Part shown: positions 12,601 through 24,456 of the stretch, one piece after another
How positions within the stretch are numbered: position 1 is the first letter of the stretch
Layout: each line of letters begins with the position of its first letter
Assembly: GCF_950023065.1 (NCBI RefSeq)
Contig: NC_088681.1
Coordinates: 31,902,836 to 31,966,835 of the forward strand
DNA length: 64,000 nucleotides
Reading direction: 5' to 3'
From: Planococcus citri
Lineage: Eukaryota > Arthropoda > Insecta > Hemiptera > Pseudococcidae
Position numbers and translations under genes: made by a program
Notes under the pieces: model-generated
Databases searched by the model: none
The model's input: only the letters and a program-made list of their open reading frames with translations
Told to the model about the DNA's origin: nothing

Positions 12601-13005
12601 GGGGCGTAAATTAATAGATGGGGCAAAATTTTCCAAAAAAAAAAAAAGGAAAGGGGAACCAGGTTGGCTTTACAGCAGGCACGTAGTAGAAGAAGGTGAT
12701 AACAAATTTAAAATTTGAAATGGATAAATGAAAAACTTGAATTTAGAAATGTTCTGAAATCTCACAGCATGTATGTAGTTGAAAAATTAATCACATAGCA
12801 GGTGATTACCTGCATAATTATTTAAAATTTGAAAAGATAAGGATTGATGAATGTTCCAAAATTACACAGCAGGTGGTTATAAAATAGGTAAGTAAATCAT
12901 GTAGCTGATTCAAATGTTGGTGGAGAAACTCTACCCAGAGCCTTATCAGTGATATGCAAACTCATATTTTTTTTATGTACACTGAATTGTGTTTAAAGTA
13001 AAATG

Positions 13006-13104
13006 ATTGATTTTCTGTTGTGATTTTAAATGCATTTTCTTACAATTATTTTAAATTGATTTTCTGTTGTGATTTTAAATGCATTTTCTTACAATTATTT
13101 TAAA
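13006..13104. repeat. Tandem duplication, 49-bp unit
   Basis: Two almost identical 49-bp units start at 13006 and 13055 (ATTGATTTTCTGTTGTGATT then TTAAATGCATTTTCTTACAA). Further degenerate units with TTTTTTTGTTRTGATTT words continue to about 13225. It is a short minisatellite-like array of T-rich sequence. Confidence 0.75.
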
Positions 13105-13267
13105 TGAGTTTTTTTTATGGTGATTATGAATGAATTTTTTTGTTGTAATTTTGAATGGATTTTCTTCACAATGAATTTAAATAATTTTTTTGTTATGATT
13201 TCAAGTAATCTTTTTGTTGAGATTTGTCTGGACTACATGATATACTCGTAGGTAGCCTAGAGTAGAG

Positions 13268-13566
13268 TGGACTATAGTCCAGACTAGAGTGGACTAGTAT
13301 TCGCCAAACTTGCAATTTTTATGGAAAAATCCACATTTTCACACTAATTCTACCCATGTTCAGCCCCCCTCCCCCAACATAACCGCATGAGTATATGAAC
13401 CTTGAAATGATGAAATAAATGACCATAAAAATATGAAAAATATATATAGGTATTATGTAGTATCCAGACATGTCAACTATTGAATGGGTTAATTTTACTA
13501 TACAAGTGGACTGACCAACTTCTCAACTATAGTTGACAAGTCATGGGTTAATTTTACTATACAAGT
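13268..13566. repeat. Palindromes and a 24-bp direct repeat
   Basis: TGGACTATAGTCCA (13268-13281) and TCAACTATAGTTGA (13523-13536) are perfect palindromes. The 24-mer beginning ATGGGTTAATTTTACTATAC occurs at 13484-13507 and again at 13543-13566. Words related to AGTTGAC recur nearby (also about 14030). This may be the remnant of a small transposon; termini were not found. Confidence 0.5.
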
Positions 13567-13589
13567 CAACTATGAGTTTTCAGAAACTT

Positions 13590-13603
13590 CCACCAGAGGG
13601 CGC
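13590..13603 (+). promoter_or_regulatory. CTCF-like motif
   Basis: CCACCAGAGGGCGC agrees with the established CTCF core (CCASYAGRKGGCGC-type) at every position I can compare. CTCF is an insulator protein present in many insects. A single motif match is weak evidence and occupancy cannot be judged here. Confidence 0.35.
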
Positions 13604-14688
13604 ATGGCTTAGAAATCAAGGCGCGAGGACGAACCCAGGGTCTGTAGTCAATTTGTAGTGAGTAGAATGTGATGTGCTGGTGGAGATGTATGCAAATACA
13701 TCGATCCTGAGTGTACACGACAACAAATTTGACTTGAAAATTTTCAGTATTTTATTGGCCTATGGAAAATTTAGAAACATCAAAAATTTTTATGCTGTTT
13801 AAGCTTTCTTTTGGTGTCTTAACTTTCTCAAAAGTCAAAATTCAAATTACTTCAACTCCATTTTCAAAAATTTTCTTCAAAATTTAGCCTAAAAATCTGA
13901 TTACTTTTTTCAAAACATAGATTTTTTAAATATTAGACTGAATCTGCAAATAAAATTTCAATGAGTGATTTAGAACAGAAATTATACCAATTTTAAACTT
14001 TTGTTCACTTTTCTGCATATATGCCAAGCATAGTTGACTTGGCTGGTCACAAGCAAATATATATATACAAAATCTCTACTTACAAAAGAAAAAACATATA
14101 AAAATAGGAAATAAACCATTATAAAAATAGAAAATAAAAATAAATGCTTTTAGAAACAAATCCTTATAATGCATCTTGTTTTCAATAGGAACTTGACAGA
14201 GGTGCGCCGCGCTAGTGTCGTCTTGTTTATGATTGGCTGATGAAAGGTCCCAGTATAAACATTGGAATGTAATGTTGTGAAAATTGAAGGAAAATTGTTG
14301 AAAATTGCTGATAACAATGGGACCTTTCGTTAGTTCCGGTGTTTTTGACTACCATTTCCTAGAGCGCGACAGTTGTCTTGTCAAATCCCTATAATTCAAA
14401 GGTATCATGGATGTACAGACTGAGGTGGTGATCTACAATAACCACAGGTTAGTTTGACATCTAACCATTTGATTATGTATTTAAGGCAGATGAGATGCAC
14501 ATGGATTAGTCCACCAAACCTGACAGTTAGCAAACAGGTAGGAGTGACACAGCCCTCTCCTAGAGAAAGTTTGGCCCTTCAGCCAAGCTCTCCACCTGTA
14601 AAGGCAGAGGTTACTCCCCACATGCCTGACTGAGGTACTGTTCTGTATTTCGCAAATGTGGGTAGGGTAGGATCACCCCTCTTGGTCA

Positions 14689-15140
14689 CTACTCACTAGA
14701 GATATCATCTTCACTTGATTCACTGGATTTACTTGATTCGTTCATACCTTCACCTTGATTTTCATTTTCATTGTTATTAGCATCATCATCATCATCATCA
14801 TCATCATCACTAATTGTGGAACTTCTACTGATAAGCTTGATTGGTTTCCATTGGTATTAATTGGATAGCTCACTAGTGGTATTGATGTAATCACTGTTGA
14901 AGAAGTTGGCAATTGAGCTAAGTTACTGTAGAATCGTAAATTTTATCACTTTGGTGCCATACTGCATAGCATTTCAGTGCAAAATGACTTGGAAATTTTT
15001 TCTTGGCAAATATTACATTCAACCTCTTAAATGTAGATTGATTTTTCTGGATGACACAAACGCTTTGACTATATTTATAGCTACATGGATCGATTGCTAT
15101 CTCATACAGTGATTGAAGGGTATAGCAAAGCCAAAGCAAT
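14689..15140 (-). pseudogene. Coding relic: acidic Ser-rich tail, possible broken C2H2 finger
   Basis: On the minus strand an open segment (14856 down to a TAG at 14689-14691) encodes nine consecutive Asp followed by Asn/Glu/Gly- and Ser/Glu-rich residues ending SSEDDISSE. The nine GAT codons are the (ATC)9 microsatellite at 14782-14808 on the plus strand. A stop at 14857-14859 interrupts the frame upstream. Further upstream, about 14960-15030, one frame gives CNICQEK and another FPSHFALKCYAVWH. Joined by a shift they have the spacing C-x2-C-x12-[Y]-x3-H of a C2H2 finger with the first His replaced. Acidic tails and C2H2 fingers both occur in transcription-factor-like proteins, but this reading needs frame changes. 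It may be a decayed last exon, or chance low complexity. Confidence 0.3.
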
Positions 15141-15287
15141 AGAGGTACTTAATCAGGACATGGGCTCTGAGTATGCACAAGATTTTGTTGCAACGAGCGT
15201 TGCAGTTGTTGGAATGTGGGAGGGTGTAAGTCGCTGTGAGGTTCACGGTGATTGGAAGGTGTGTGGGTGTTTCGGATTCCTGTGTGC

Positions 15288-15949
15288 CAGGGATGCCGCC
15301 AATACTATCAATAGCTAATCGATTAACTTTCCACTTTCCCCCATTATCACGATTATCAAGATATCACAATACCAACAACTTACAATATTTTCTGCAAGGA
15401 TCGCTAGTATGCAACAAGAAATTTACGCTCTTTTACCATTGACTTTTTAGATATGGACTGCTAGCGGCCCATAAGCGTAACATACGGCTATTGTCTTGAA
15501 CATAGTAAGTCACAGTTTTGCTTCTGCGCATGCGCCAGCTGTGTTATGACGTTATGCCACCCACGTACGGTTACACGGAGGTGCGGGAGGTATAACATCG
15601 TCCTCGTCGTCGCTTGGTACGCGACGTTATTTTTCAGATTCCGGCCGGCATGCGCAGAAGCCAAACCGCGACTTACTGATAAACTATGTTCTAGACCATT
15701 GGCTTATGTACCGCTAGCAGTCCATATCTAGAAAGTCAATGTCTTTTACGCTCAAGGTTGTTGACTTTTGGTAGTAAACTCCACCCACAATTTTGACATG
15801 CGCAGTGCCCGATTTTTCGCATTCACTTTAGTTCTTCTTGAGGAATAGATCGCAAGTTGTTAGTATCGTGATATCACGATAATTGCAATACCTCATTTAT
15901 TCAATCAATCAATTCAATATTGTGATATTTAATATCGACGGCATCCCTG
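15288..15949. mobile_element. hAT-type MITE with 8-bp target duplication
   Basis: The ends are CAGGGATGCCGCC and GGCATCCCTG (inverse CAGGGATGCC). They are flanked by CTGTGTGC (15280-15287) and CTGTGCGC (15950-15957), an 8-bp duplication with one mismatch. CAGGG-type termini and 8-bp duplications are established hallmarks of the hAT superfamily. Internally the arms share CAAGTTGTTRGTATYGTGATAT. There is no transposase, so it is non-autonomous. A second MITE (15437-15741) is inserted in it; without that and its duplication the element is about 350 bp. Confidence 0.8.
15437..15741. mobile_element. MITE family A, copy 1, nested, 8-bp target duplication
   Basis: The inverted termini begin CATTGACTTTTTAGATATGG and continue into ACTGCTAGCGG; the right end is the inverse with one change. 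The exact duplication TCTTTTAC flanks it at 15429-15436 and 15742-15749. A second copy in opposite orientation is at 53162-53414. Both carry GCGCATGCGC-type palindromes near TTCTGC, resembling NRF1 sites. The 8-bp duplication fits hAT or P superfamilies; the termini do not decide between them. No coding capacity. Confidence 0.85.
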
Positions 15950-16150
15950 CTGTGCGCGCATGAAAATTCCCAATGCTCTCAATTAAGTACTTCTATTACT
16001 ACGGCTTCATCGGCAAAATAGAAGATAGCAGTCCATGTATATTGTATAGGTATATAGTCAAAGAATGAACGCATGTGTAGATTATGAATCTGAGCATGAT
16101 AATGTTGTACCACATAATTCGCAAAATCTAACAATTAATTTGATATCACT

Positions 16151-19100
16151 ATGAACTACTTGATTATGTCTATTTAGGTTACTCTTATTCACAAAACTTT
16201 TACTACACTTTTCACATTTAGTTTACAGATTGTTGAAACACAGAAACAAGTACATAGTTGAAAAATTTAACACTCTTGAAGTTCAATTAAATGAAATTTC
16301 AACTCAAACTAAAACAGATATTCGTTTGGACTAATTTATATATGTAGATGTGTGAATGTGTAGGTGTGTGAGCTAGATTAATGATTTCTCAGAAAAAATG
16401 AACTTGGCATATTATCATCCTGGGTACACTATGGTGGGGTGTCTCACTTGATTTTTTCACAGCATTGTGATAATGATTCAAACTTGACAAACGAATGGTA
16501 GAAGTGCAAATCATGCTAATGAGAACCAATACCAACTGTAGTATATTGTGGATCAGAATGAAACTTCACCTACGTGTTATGCATGGAAAAGCAACTTGCA
16601 GCTGATATTTCCTTTTTCTGAAATGAGTAAAATCTGGAAATTGAAAAGGTAGTGTGTATATAGATTTTAGAAAATTTGATTTTTGACCATGGATTCTGAC
16701 ATGATTTTTAGAGACAAACAAAAAAGGTTCTTTCTCAAAATAGCCTAGGTATCTCTGAAATTGAAGGCTCTATAGGTAAATCAATTTTCAAGGATGTCTT
16801 AAAAATTTTGTAAACCATTGTTTCTGGTTCCTTCAATTTCAAACTCTTGACAATTTCACAAAATGGCATTTTTTGCTCGTCTTGAAAAGTTACACTTATA
16901 GTAGGTACCTACACAAGAATTTACCTTTAAAATTGACAAAAGTTCATCTAGAAAATTTTGAAAAACTTGAAAAAAATCAGCAGTTTAATAACAAATGCAT
17001 CTCCCCCTCCTCATTCTATAGGTATCTTCATCATCCAATGTCGACCCAATCCCCTATATCTAGGTATACCCATGATTTCTTTCAATATATGGAGATTATT
17101 ACAAGGTACCAATTATTTCATCTACTTTTTAACCGTGTTAAAACTATATATGTAACATGGGTTAATTCCATTTCAGAAATCAAACTTTGTGTTAGAATTT
17201 CCTCCTGATCTCGCAGATGATGAGTATTCAAACAAGAAAGTTGGATTTGAGGCGATGGTTAATCAGCATAACCCTAAGATTATACAACTTTAGGCAGCTG
17301 AAATTTTGGATCGAAATTTCAGATCACGATCTTTCCAAAGATTTCAGTGCCATTAAAATCGGAAGAGGACACCTCGAGATGTTTCCTCGTAAATTTAGTT
17401 ACTTGGGTACTTCTGGAGGGTTTCCTTGTTAGGTCATTTCTCTTCTAGAAACAAATACATGATAACTAGATGGGGCAATATGCTAAGTCATTTTACGTAC
17501 GATTCGATTATTCTGCTGTAAACTCTAATCGAATAGCTGGAATGTACTCGTATTTGATTAAATTTACCAAAGTGCACGTGATGTTTACGACGAAAAATGC
17601 TTAAATATCAAAAAGAAACCTACACCCACACGTCTGAGAAAAAAATCTTTCTTTGAATCCTAATACCTACCCACTTTGCTGCGTAGCGAAACCCAAGACG
17701 AAGAAATTTTCTTCTTCGTTCGTGTGTTATTTCTTTTTACTTTTCGCGTTAAAAATGTCGACGATAAGAAAATCACGGTGTGTCGATAAAATCGAGGTTC
17801 CAGGTTATTTTTTCTATATGATGAAAAATTAATCCGCGTTAATTCGTCTTCGACGCATTTGAATTTAATTCGCGTAGGTAAACCTTGGAAAATCCATTCG
17901 ACAAAAGTTACCATTATAGGTCGAGGTAAGAATACGTGTAGGTAACTAAAACTTTAAGACTTTTCTATCGCAGCGAACGCGAGTATAGTGTCACCAAAGT
18001 TGCAAAAATTTTTATATCAAATTTTCTTACTCTATGGGATTTCCATACCTACCTGTAACTTATACGCGCGTCAATTTAAAATAACAAGATTTCACGCAAA
18101 AAAGTTTCCAGTTCATATAACTCGGCGAAACGATAATTTTTCATATAATCACTCACGTTGACACATTTTGTTTTTATTTTCGAGACTTGATTAAATTTTC
18201 AACGCGACGAGCTTCGAGTTATTAAACACTTATGAAAGTTATTCGTCTAAAATCCGAAATCCTTCTTAAAGCTATCTTGTTCACCGGATATGGCGAGAAT
18301 TTTTAACATGTGCGTTTCTCTCATCTCATCTCTCCTCGATATGCTCGTATACCTGACGCCAAGCTAAGCTGCACTGGCGCATGCAGAGGAAGAGGAAGCG
18401 TTGGCGTAGTACATTCTATCCATTTCTGCTTGTAGATATACCTACTTGTACATTTTGAAGGTGTTTTCTCAACGGCCGAATCTAATTTGTACTTTGTTAT
18501 GGATCTTTTTCGATTAGAACCTTCCAACCGAGTAACCATAAAGGGAAAACCTAGCCTCAGGTTTTCGCAAAACTCCAAATTCATCGTGAATTCACTTAAT
18601 TTACGAATGGAAATTATTCTAAACTAAGGTTCCCTGAACAAGTAAGGTTTCCGGGTATTTCTGTTCGCAAAAAGCAAAGTATATTTCAGGCTACCTAGCT
18701 TATTTCTATATAACTTATTCCGAGATGGTTTATAGGCACGCTTTTTTTGTCGTTTTAGTGGAATATTCCTATTTTCGATAATACCTACACGCCTGATTTA
18801 GAAAACAGCTTCATTTTTTTCCAATCAAAAGATTCGAAAAAAAAATTGTTTCGAATACTCTAAAAATCAATTTAAATGGCTAAAATCTACCGGTTACAAG
18901 GGTTTAATCATTTACTTTCATCGTTTTCTAGCCACCAATTAAATTTTATTCGATTCGATAATCTTAGTGTTAAGTTAGTATGTCCCATTTAATACAAAGA
19001 CCCTTCCAACTACCCGAACGCGATTTTTGTGCACGAAGTAGCAAAAAAAAACCACCTCCTGTTGTCTTTGGGAGTGCTGGTCGTTGTTTATTTCAATATC

Positions 19101-19500
19101 CACAGAATTATTACACACAAAACGGAAAGTTAACGTCGATTACCCGCTGTTAAAACAAAAACATAGCCGTTCGTTTTGGAAAAATTTTCTTCTCTTCCAG
19201 CCAAACAGAACGCAGACAAATGACGCGCTATTTTTTGTATTTCCTGCCGTTTAGCTTTGAAATTCAAACGTCGAAAGCTTTTAAGTACTTAACATTTTTT
19301 ACCAGAGTTGAATTTTCAAAAACATAAGTTTTGTTTGTCGACCATACATATACAAGGCTGTATGTTGGCCCGCGCTTCTATAACGGTTTGTTTCCCAGCC
19401 GTTGTCATCTTACACGAGGATTTCATGCTGGCGGAAAAACAATCGGGAAATGGTAAATTTCAACTATCGACTGTAAATGCGAATGTGAGTGTGAATATGT
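16151..19500. other. Interval without recognised genes
   Basis: The first part (to about 17440) is AT-rich, with overlapping open frames at 16873-17208 that have no recognisable motif. The part from 17480 to 19500 is unique and CpG-richer. AGGTACCT occurs at 16903. I see no RNA gene, exon or transposon that can be supported. Confidence 0.4.
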
Positions 19501-22150
19501 CGAAATTTTATTTTTAAATTTATGGTAAGAATATTCTTACGACGAGATGTTTTTCTCAAAACAACGTTTTTTTTTCTCTCAAGAAATATTTCTTTAGTGT
19601 TAATGCGAATAGTTACTTCTATTTTTTACTAGTAATCTGGGTCATTTTTCTTCTGCACAAAATCTTGTTATTTTTCGTGAATTTCGGCATGTTTAAAAGT
19701 TTCGTGGATTTATTGCTTTTGATAATTGCTGACTTGAAATTCGTCTAGTTGGTTATTTCTCTTGGAAAGTAGTGTATTTTTTGGTAATTTTGGACCATTG
19801 AATTTGAGAGAGTCCCTTCAACAAAAGTTTTGACTTTTCTCCAGCAATTTCAAATCGCTCCAGAAAGCCTTGTAATCAATTTCGTCGAGTGAAAATTCCA
19901 TCCTGTCATGAAATTTGACAGTTCAGATGGATTAAGGCGGTAAATCAAAAATCCGAGGTGACGGATTGAAAGTTGTATTCTTCCAGAAGTCGGACATCCC
20001 AAATTTTGAAATAATTCCTAAATCAACTTTTGCTGGATGCTTCAGATCAACTCGAAAATGATGGAAATCGGTTCGGCCATCGATTTGAAAAAATAGAAGT
20101 GCTGAAGACATTTTTCCAAAAATGGATGATTTTGGAATTTTTAAAAAATCACAGCACTCCCTTCCATAACTTGGAATAATTTTTGATCATTCGGCGTGAT
20201 TTTTAATTTCTCCGAAAAACATGGGAATTAATTTGAGCTGTTAAAAATCGAGTTGTGGCGTTTTTTTTTTTTTTTTTTTGACATGTGTAACGAGTATTTT
20301 GACCCTTTATTCTTCAAATTCCAAGAAATTCCATGAGAGAAGTCGAAGTGAACAATCAGACTGTGACACAAATTAAATTGAACTGATTAATCATCTTGGA
20401 AATCGACATTTTCTTCAATTTTCTCCAAAAGATTACCTACGATGTTGATTTCTAAAGTAAAATTTACAGATGCAAACAGAAACAAAAAGCCAAGTCGATA
20501 GAAATTTGCTGTAAAATTTTTATAGTTGATCATTTTTTCGATTATTCATTTCAATTTTTACATAAAACCCGCAAAAGAATTTAATGCTTTAAAACAAAAA
20601 ATTTCATCCCCTTCTTTCAACAATTTCGACTATACTCACGAGGAAAAATTTTTAGCTCTCAGCGAAATTGGAATTAAAATACTCGTAGAGTAAGATATAG
20701 TCAGGGTTTTCTATTTTGATCAAATTTCATCTTGGAATTTTAAGAAATTCGGTTGAAGTAAAAACTTACGTTTCAGCAGAAAAAGTTTTCATTGCAGAAG
20801 ACTCCTGGATTTATATGGAAAATATATCAATTTGGATTTTTGATCTGATGTACAATTTGTTTTTTGGAATTTGATTTTTTTCAAAAGCAATTCCTCAATT
20901 CTTATATTGAAATGAGAAATTTACATCTTAATTTTTCCTACGAATTCCAAACTAAAATGTCGACTTATTTTCAGAATCTACGCTTTTTTTTCCTAGCACA
21001 AAATTCTATTTTATTCGATGCAGAATGTTTTTTTTTTCAAATTCAGAAATTCGAAAATTTTGTTCCTTTCTAAACAGTTTTTAAAAACTCGAATTGTTAC
21101 CAGGCAATTCCTTTTGGAAATTAAATTCCAAAATGAAATCTTATTCCAATTTTTTTGCGATGTAGGTAAACATTTTTTCTTGTGAGCTATCGAAGTTGTT
21201 GAAAAAAAGGATTAGAATTTTGTGTTTTGCTTAAATTTTTCCTTTGCAGGACTTACAAAAAAAATTGATAAAAACAATCGAAAAATTTTCATTTGATAAA
21301 ATTTTACTGCAAATCCCTATCAACTTGGCTTCTTGTTCTCGTCTGCATTTATAAGTTTGGCTTTTTGGAAATCAATTTATAATTTTTTGAAGAGAATTGA
21401 GGAAAATCCTCAATATTAAAAATGAAACAAATTTATTCGTAATTTTTTGACATGACGCATGTTTTTTTTTTTCAAGTGTCTGGTCAACCGTTGATTTTAT
21501 CAAAATTTGAATGTACTCGTAGTGGTATAGGTAGGGATTAGAAATTCGTATTTTCTACAACTTTGCTGCTCATAAATGTTTATTCTCTTGAAATGCTTAT
21601 TTTTTTTACGTAAGGTCTCCTTAAGATTGTAATAAACCTTGTTAAATGAAAAAAAAAACAACGTAAAATTGCCAAAAATTCATGAAAATTATGTGTGAAA
21701 ATATGCAAGTACATACAAGGTTGAACTCATAATATATTGCCTGCTCTAGACGATTTTTTTTCTGTCAACCCCCCTACCTCACCTCAAAAAAGTATTCCAA
21801 TACAGCATACAATTCGTGAATCAAACAAGGAAAAACCGAAAGAAAATGCATAAAAAACACACCATCAACACTTTTATGAAGCAGCTAAATTTAATTTGAG
21901 ATTGCATAAATTTTTATGTGAAAATCAAAATTTGATAAAATTGGGATATGTAGAAAGCTGAAAGGTCATATCTTACTTTTGACCATTCAAATCGATTGGT
22001 GGAGGTTTTGAGCTCTTTTTTTTACAGTTGAAAATTTCAAACTGTTGAAACCCTATAAAGGGAGTGAGTAAAGATTGCTAAAAATTGTATTCTGAGCGCA
22101 TTCGCACACCTAACTATGTGCAGAGGCCCAAAAATTTCCCATCATCCTGG
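19501..22150. repeat. Degraded dispersed-repeat block
   Basis: AT-rich sequence carrying eroded copies of families seen elsewhere. TTTGAGCTGTTAAAAATCGAG near 20232-20253 belongs to the 3090-3690 family and is followed by a T-run at about 20260-20279. AGAAAGCTGAAAGGTCATAT near 21950 belongs to the AGCTGAAATTTGG family. CAATTTCAAATCGCTCCAGAAAG near 19850 is part of the CTGGAG family. No gene. Confidence 0.5.
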
Positions 22151-24456
22151 CTAAAATTTCGAATTTGTGAAAAAATGACTCCTGCATCTGCAATTAAATA
22201 ACATCTGTCCCTGAAAAATCATCACATCGCCGTTAAATAGTTTTACCAAAGTGTTATAAATACGACAATCCATCTCATAACATCTAATAACAATAGCACT
22301 TCATTTCCTGCCGAAGCCAAGTTATCACCCTCGCAAGAATGGGGGATATCATCCGATAATAAACTAGCAATATCCCTCAATACACGAAAAGATATTACTT
22401 ATAATAATCTTCAAAACAACAACTTTCGTTTCGTCATCATCTCTTCGTATTTAAACAAGATCCCCGCAGCAGTTAAATACTCTTGTTTAACAGTTCATCT
22501 CGGATTAATGTAGGACATTTCTACACCAGAAGAAATTCTCCGTTGGAGGTATATTTTCGCAAGAAAACCAACACGTGCGTAGGGTTGTTATTAATGCAAA
22601 CGAGCCGAGTAAACTTAAGTCATTTGTTATCGCTTTCGCTGGTATAGGTACCTAGTCTAACTGTATTTCGAATTGTGGATTAATTTTTCGTCTGATAAAT
22701 GTTTTTATTATTCGACGTAGGTAGATATAGGTACCTAGTTGGGTTGGTACTTTACTTCTTTAGTGATATAAAAACAAGAGGTGAAAATGGACAACGATTA
22801 TTTCGTATAACAAGTCTTCTCGTTGATAGCACGAACCGAGTGGAAAAAACTTACGAATTTTACCAAGTAGGTTCGTTATACTACTTGAGAATATTTTCAT
22901 ATTTTTCGTCGTGTTGTATAAAAAAATTGGTCAACGTAGGTAGGCTTCAGGGTAAGTTTTACTTATAAAAATAAACACGCTGTCGTCAAAGCCAACCTGT
23001 AGCTTCTTCGTCTTTTATCACGTAATATGAAAATATCCACAGGAGTATATATTATATCTAAGGGTAGGCAGAACTCTCTCCAATCGGGTAACTCGAATAA
23101 AACAAACGATCAAAGAAATACAAATAAATAAGCTCCATATTAATTTATCATTTTGATCGGAATATATAAAACCAATCTTTACAAAGTAGAACATAAAAGA
23201 CTCTTATTTACGTTTGATTTGGCCAAAGTTTACGTAGACATTTTGGTAAATATTTAAAGATGAAAGGTTGCTCGTCAAATATCAAAATGCCATATTGTGT
23301 ATAGGATAGGTACTTCATTAAATTTCGTTACCGAAGACCACTGCACCGTTGAATGAAAACCTCTCTAACGTGGAGTTTGGATGTATGCTATGTACTTTTA
23401 TATCTGCTAATTTCGATGCTTATGAAAAATTGGCTCATATTTAGAATGACATGCTTCGCTAACGATATCATTTGCAAGATCAAATTTCATGCCGGAAATT
23501 TCTCTTTCTTTTTCACAACCTCGTTTGTCGAATCATCATACAAGTATCATACTCGCGTATTCTTTTGGTTGAAAAAAAAATACTTATACAATATCTCTCT
23601 ACGAGAATTAAATCGTTTCTTTTTCATTTTTCTACCGAGAATTCGTTCCTTTACCGGTAGCATTTTGCACGGTTGGGTACATTTTTTCATCTTCAGCCAG
23701 GACTCGCTTAATGAATTCGACAATTAGCATTCATCATACGTACTCCATGGTGATAATTAGTTTCTTCAAAACCAGCATCCAAATAAAGATATTTATTTAA
23801 AGATGACGCGCTCGGACGCCTACTTGAGAATAAAATTGTTTATTTAAGAAATTCTAAACGCCAACTCGTACCTAACTATCTCATCAAATCAATCTTTCAA
23901 CGTACTCATTCGTGTTAAAAATCGACGCCAATTTTTTACCGCTTATTTGCACCTTATAATGGTTAAATATTAAAAAGGAAGCTAAGATTTTGCCCGTCTG
24001 ACGTGAAAAGAGAGGGTTTCCTGCCAACGATCCTCACAACGGGTATTGCCGGCCGACCGAGATAAATATTTAAAATACAATTTTACCATCGTAGTAGGTA
24101 CCTAAAATGTTGTTTTTATTAATATAAAAACTTGCGTTTTCTGCGGCAACTATTTACGCTGCATTTTACGGCGTTTAATACCCACCTTTTTTTTTTTTTT
24201 TGGTAAGATAACTCAGCTAACTTTTTTACCTATATCGAAATTTAAGTAACGACACCGTTAAAAATTTATTAACGTCGTTTTCGTCGATTCCCAAGTATTA
24301 ATTTTTTTAACGAGCCATGGTGAGTTTTTTCATCGGTATTTTAATTTTTACTTCCAGCTTTTAATTTACGCGTATTTTAGATTTCGTCCATCTTGATAAG
24401 ATGAGATGATGAAATATGCCACTCACACCGCAGAACCATTATCTCCAGAGTTGGGC
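22151..24456. other. Low-repeat island, longest open frame is unsupported
   Basis: Unique, moderately CpG-rich sequence with AGGTACCT at 22646, 22729 and 24096. A 124-codon plus-strand frame at 23353-23727 is the longest in the window. It is rich in Phe, Leu, Ser and Lys, as expected from AT-rich DNA, and shows no recognisable domain. I treat it as chance. Confidence 0.45.

Larger units (their letters stand above)
12601..14688. other. Mixed AT-rich interval with small inverted repeats
   Basis: Apart from the arrays and motif listed separately, this holds repeated ACAGCAGGT words at 12673-12880. It also has a segment at 12942-12980 resembling 53062-53098 (CCTTATCAGTGATATG versus CCTTATCAGTGATGTG), and the pair GATGAAAGGTCCCA/TGGGACCTTTCG at about 14241 and 14319, which forms a stem. 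No gene was identified. Confidence 0.4.
14990..16150. repeat. Outer inverted duplication flanking a nested MITE pair
   Basis: Sequence at about 15045-15180 is mirrored at about 15960-16090. Shared words include TTTGACTATAT, CTACATGGA versus ATACATGGA, TTGCTATCT versus CTGCTATCT, and AATAGAGGTACTTAAT versus AATAGAAGTACTTAAT. Similarity fades outward toward 14990 and 16150. Identity is moderate, so it is older than the elements inside. A plus-strand open frame (15085-15287) lies in the left arm; its copy in the right arm is disrupted. I do not recognise the product. Confidence 0.5.

Noticed and set aside
23353..23727. Longest open frame (124 codons, plus strand)
   Set aside because: Residues are dominated by Phe, Leu, Ser, Ile and Lys as expected from AT-rich DNA. 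It overlaps another open frame and has no recognisable domain or splice context.
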